64,000 nt of DNA from JL08 sp039969355 (GTDB lineage: Bacteria > Pseudomonadota > Alphaproteobacteria > Rhodobacterales > Rhodobacteraceae). The notes below the pieces were generated by a model. That model worked only from the letters and a program-made list of their open reading frames with translations. It did not search any database and was not told where the DNA came from. The stretch spans positions 97,296 to 161,295 of the forward strand of contig JBDVOA010000043.1 of the NCBI GenBank assembly GCA_039969355.1, read 5' to 3'. The position numbers and the translations under genes were made by a program. This document shows, piece after piece, positions 62,407 through 64,000 of the stretch. Every line of letters starts with the position of its first letter. Position 1 is the stretch's first letter.

Positions 62407-62408
62407 GC

Positions 62409-62423
62409 TTAGGCTGTTCTTAA
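62409..62423 (+). promoter_or_regulatory. CtrA-like site after B2
   Basis: TTAG-N7-TTAA, seven of eight consensus bases, just 3 nt after the B2 stop. There is no obvious gene between it and the terminator at 62501, so it may be a relic of the next module boundary. Confidence 0.45.
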
Positions 62424-62500
62424 GATGTGCCTGCCATCATATGCTTGGCGCAGGCAGTCGCCCACTAAACTTATCAAGCCAAAAAAACTGAAAAAATCCA

Positions 62501-62530
62501 CCCTAGAAGCATGAATGCTTCTAGGGCTTT
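62501..62530. terminator. Bidirectional terminator between B2 and SRAP gene
   Basis: A 10-bp stem CCCTAGAAGC / GCTTCTAGGG with a 6-nt loop, CTTTT on the plus side and a long T run (GGATTTTTTCAG) on the minus side. It ends both convergent transcripts. Confidence 0.88.
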
Positions 62531-62611
62531 TCGGATTGAAGAGAGCAGGCTAGTTCGCCATCTACCATTCCCGCAAAGGCACCGCCCAGTCGGGTCATTC
62601 GTCATGGTACG

Positions 62612-63277
62612 TCACCCTTCTGCCCCATCAGGATCGGCCCGCTCGCCGCGCGCCGCTATAACCAATCCGTTGTCCGCCAACGGCTGTTGTAAGGCTAAGG
62701 CTTCGTCGCTCGGTGCATTCAGCCACACATCCAACTGATCCGACTTGGTCAGTATCACGGGCATGGCCTTTGGATGTATCGGTGCGACAACCGAATTCGC
62801 CTCTGTTGTCAGGAAGCCAAACAGGTTGTTGGTGGTTTCCCCTTTTTTCAGCTTTCTCACTGACGTCCATTCGGTCCAGACGCCTGCAAAGAAGGCGAGC
62901 GGGCGGTTTTCATTCAGAGCAAACCAGACCGGTTCCTTGTTCTTACCTGCGCGGGTGTCGTATTCGCAAAAGCTGGTGAAAGGGACGACACAGCGGTTCT
63001 CAACGCCCAGCCAGCGCCGCCAGTGGGGCGATGACGTGTTGCGCACGTTTGTGATGCCGGTATCTGTCTTGCGGTTCTTGAGCGCAAACGACGGCGACGG
63101 CATGCCCCATCGCATCATTGTCAGTTCCCGGCCATCAGGTGTATTGCGAACAACCGGCGCGGCTTGATCCGGAAAAATGCCCGGCAGCGATGGCAGGTTG
63201 CCTGTGCTATCCGTCATGGCTTCCGCCAACTCGGTAACTGCTGTTTGGGCACGGGTCATTGAATAGAGATTACACAC
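62612..63277 (-). CDS. SRAP-domain DNA-protein crosslink protein (YedK/HMCES)
   Basis: Protects abasic sites in single-stranded DNA by forming a thiazolidine crosslink through Cys2. The 221-residue product starts at a GTG at 63277, giving Met-Cys-Asn-Leu-Tyr-Ser, the required N-terminal Cys after Met removal. The other active-site positions are present: Asn in GITNVRNTS, Glu in FTSFCEYD and His in APIHPKAMPVIL. Length matches YedK. The frame is open far upstream (see the adjacent entry), but a longer protein would bury the catalytic Cys. Confidence 0.92.
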   Translation of the reverse strand: MCNLYSMTRAQTAVTELAEAMTDSTGNLPSLPGIFPDQAAPVVRNTPDGRELTMMRWGMPSPSFALKNRKTDTGITNVRNTSSPHWRRWLGVENRCVVPFTSFCEYDTRAGKNKEPVWFALNENRPLAFFAGVWTEWTSVRKLKKGETTNNLFGFLTTEANSVVAPIHPKAMPVILTKSDQLDVWLNAPSDEALALQQPLADNGLVIAARGERADPDGAEG

Positions 63278-63604
63278 GCCTAGCAGGTCTCCCGAATCCC
63301 ACGCTGTTTCGCGGGTCATCCATGAGTATGAGCGCCTGGAGACACCGTCGGCAAGCTCAAGGTCGGAGAAGTGCGTCAAAAACTGTTGAGCAGGTTCTAC
63401 GCCCCGCAAATGCACTGCCATGGCATTACCACCAAGTCCCGGAGCCGGGTGAACCGCATATTCCCCATGCCCGGCCATTTCCTGCAACCAGCGGTGAACA
63501 TCGTTCAGGCGCATCCCGAAACCGCGTTCTGGAATTTTCAGCTTGATCCGCACTGGAAAAGCAGCGTCGTCAATCTTGTGAGAAGGTGGAGAGCGTCTGG
63601 CCAT
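63278..63604 (-). CDS. Hypothetical coding region in frame with and upstream of SRAP, no stop of its own
   Basis: From an ATG at 63604 (MARRSPPSHKIDDAAFPVRI) 109 codons run straight into the SRAP frame without a stop. The composition looks like a real protein: MRLNDVHRWLQEMAGHGEYA, AMAVHLRGVEPAQQFLTHF, DLELADGVSRRSYS. I do not recognise the family with certainty. Either it is a separate gene that lost its stop, or one frame yields a fusion from 63604 and free SRAP from the internal GTG. Confidence 0.5.
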
Positions 63605-63705
63605 CGTAAGAACATTGCAGGAACATTTGCGCGGAACAAGGTGCAATTTGTAAAATCCTGGGGGGCGTCCAGACGTCTTTTTTGATCACCAACATTAGGG
63701 CAATC

Positions 63706-63972
63706 TTAGGGTAGCTGGCGATGCGCGCGTCGCGCCCGCGCTGCCATCTTACGGCAACTCTCACCGCAGTATTCCGCATCGAGCCTTTTCCAAACCGGCA
63801 TGAGTTCGCTGCAATAACGACAATGCCAGCCTCTAGAATATTTAGTGGACAAATGCTGCACCCGGCGCCTTATCAGCGTCGCATTCTGCCAGGGATATGA
63901 CGAAAACGTCAGGCGGACATGAGGCGGGCTACAATCCTCTAACCAGATTAGGGTATCGTCAACATTCGGCAT
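63706..63972 (-). CDS. Small zinc-finger-like hypothetical protein
   Basis: An 88-residue protein whose C-terminal half is a compact four-cysteine motif: C51xxC54 (WHCRYCSEL) and C69xxxC73 (EYCGESCRKMAARARRAHRQ), with a very basic tail suited to nucleic-acid binding. Similar short zinc fingers occur in plasmid and island genes. AAGGAAATCAA before the ATG at 63972 supports the start. The target is unknown. Confidence 0.7.
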   Translation of the reverse strand: MPNVDDTLIWLEDCSPPHVRLTFSSYPWQNATLIRRRVQHLSTKYSRGWHCRYCSELMPVWKRLDAEYCGESCRKMAARARRAHRQLP

Positions 63973-64000
63973 TTGATTTCCTTGTATGATAGACGGGAAC

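Noticed and set aside
62511..62738. 75-codon plus-strand frame after the B2 terminator
   Set aside because: Starts inside the terminator loop and overlaps the SRAP gene antisense.
1..64000. CRISPR array, insertion sequence or rRNA operon
   Set aside because: No regularly spaced repeats, transposase frames with terminal inverted repeats, or rRNA-like sequence were seen.

Overview
This is a chromosomal window from an alphaproteobacterium, most probably a marine Rhodobacteraceae member (Roseobacter group). The evidence is the paired dimethylglycine dehydrogenase-like/homocysteine methyltransferase operon, the hemD-mitofilin-hemY string divergent from tsaD-gpsA, CtrA-type TTAA-N7-TTAA sites, NDUFA9-like and EVE/YCII/DUF2853 genes, a Hint-domain protein and moderate GC. 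The species cannot be named from sequence alone.

Layout. 0-4 kb: 3' end of pnp, aqpZ, a 1-Cys peroxiredoxin and an RluA-type pseudouridine synthase. 4-11.4 kb: a tight six-gene minus-strand operon (XRE-cupin regulator, LysE exporter, GFA-like protein, two DMGDH-like flavoproteins, homocysteine S-methyltransferase) that looks like a betaine/dimethylglycine/sarcosine demethylation unit. Two identically built inverted repeats lie in front of the regulator. 12.2-18.1 kb: flagellar genes motB, flgE, flgK, flgL, flgI, with CtrA-like sites ahead of flgE and motB. 18.1-25.6 kb: hemY, a mitofilin-like gene and hemD, divergent from tsaD-gpsA-YCII-EVE, then DUF1761 and DUF2853. 25.8-31 kb: ahcY, a VOC protein, an MFS gene split by one in-frame stop, and phhA with a divergent Lrp regulator. 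31-39 kb: SDR and methyltransferase genes, then a minus-strand catabolic block (VOC, class II aldolase, sterol desaturase, acyl-CoA dehydrogenase, ADP-forming CoA ligase, enoyl-CoA hydratase) whose substrate is unknown. 39-46 kb: ade-amn (AMP to hypoxanthine), HU, an EamA transporter, a GlxA-type regulator and msrB-msrA. 46-58 kb: hyuA, queG, GST, mtgA, a Hint protein and gltD-gltB. 58-60 kb: uppP, an NDUFA9-like gene and tRNA-Leu(CAG) with a clear sigma-70 promoter.

60.1-64 kb, just after the tRNA, looks accessory. It holds an SNase-like gene whose signal peptide is interrupted by a stop, an SRAP (YedK/HMCES) gene nested in a longer in-frame ORF, and a small zinc-finger protein. Between them lies the most unusual feature: a tandem duplication of a two-gene module (A1-B1-A2-B2) of unrecognised small proteins. 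Each gene is preceded by at least one perfect TTAA-N7-TTAA, the CtrA recognition pattern, and within each module the first TTAA overlaps the stop codon of the A gene. I propose it as an undescribed CtrA-controlled small-protein system.

Connections: the methyltransferase operon feeds methionine, AhcY recycles S-adenosylhomocysteine, and the folate-dependent flavoproteins yield one-carbon units. AMP nucleosidase and adenine deaminase act in sequence. MsrA and MsrB repair both methionine sulfoxide epimers. GltB and GltD assimilate ammonia.
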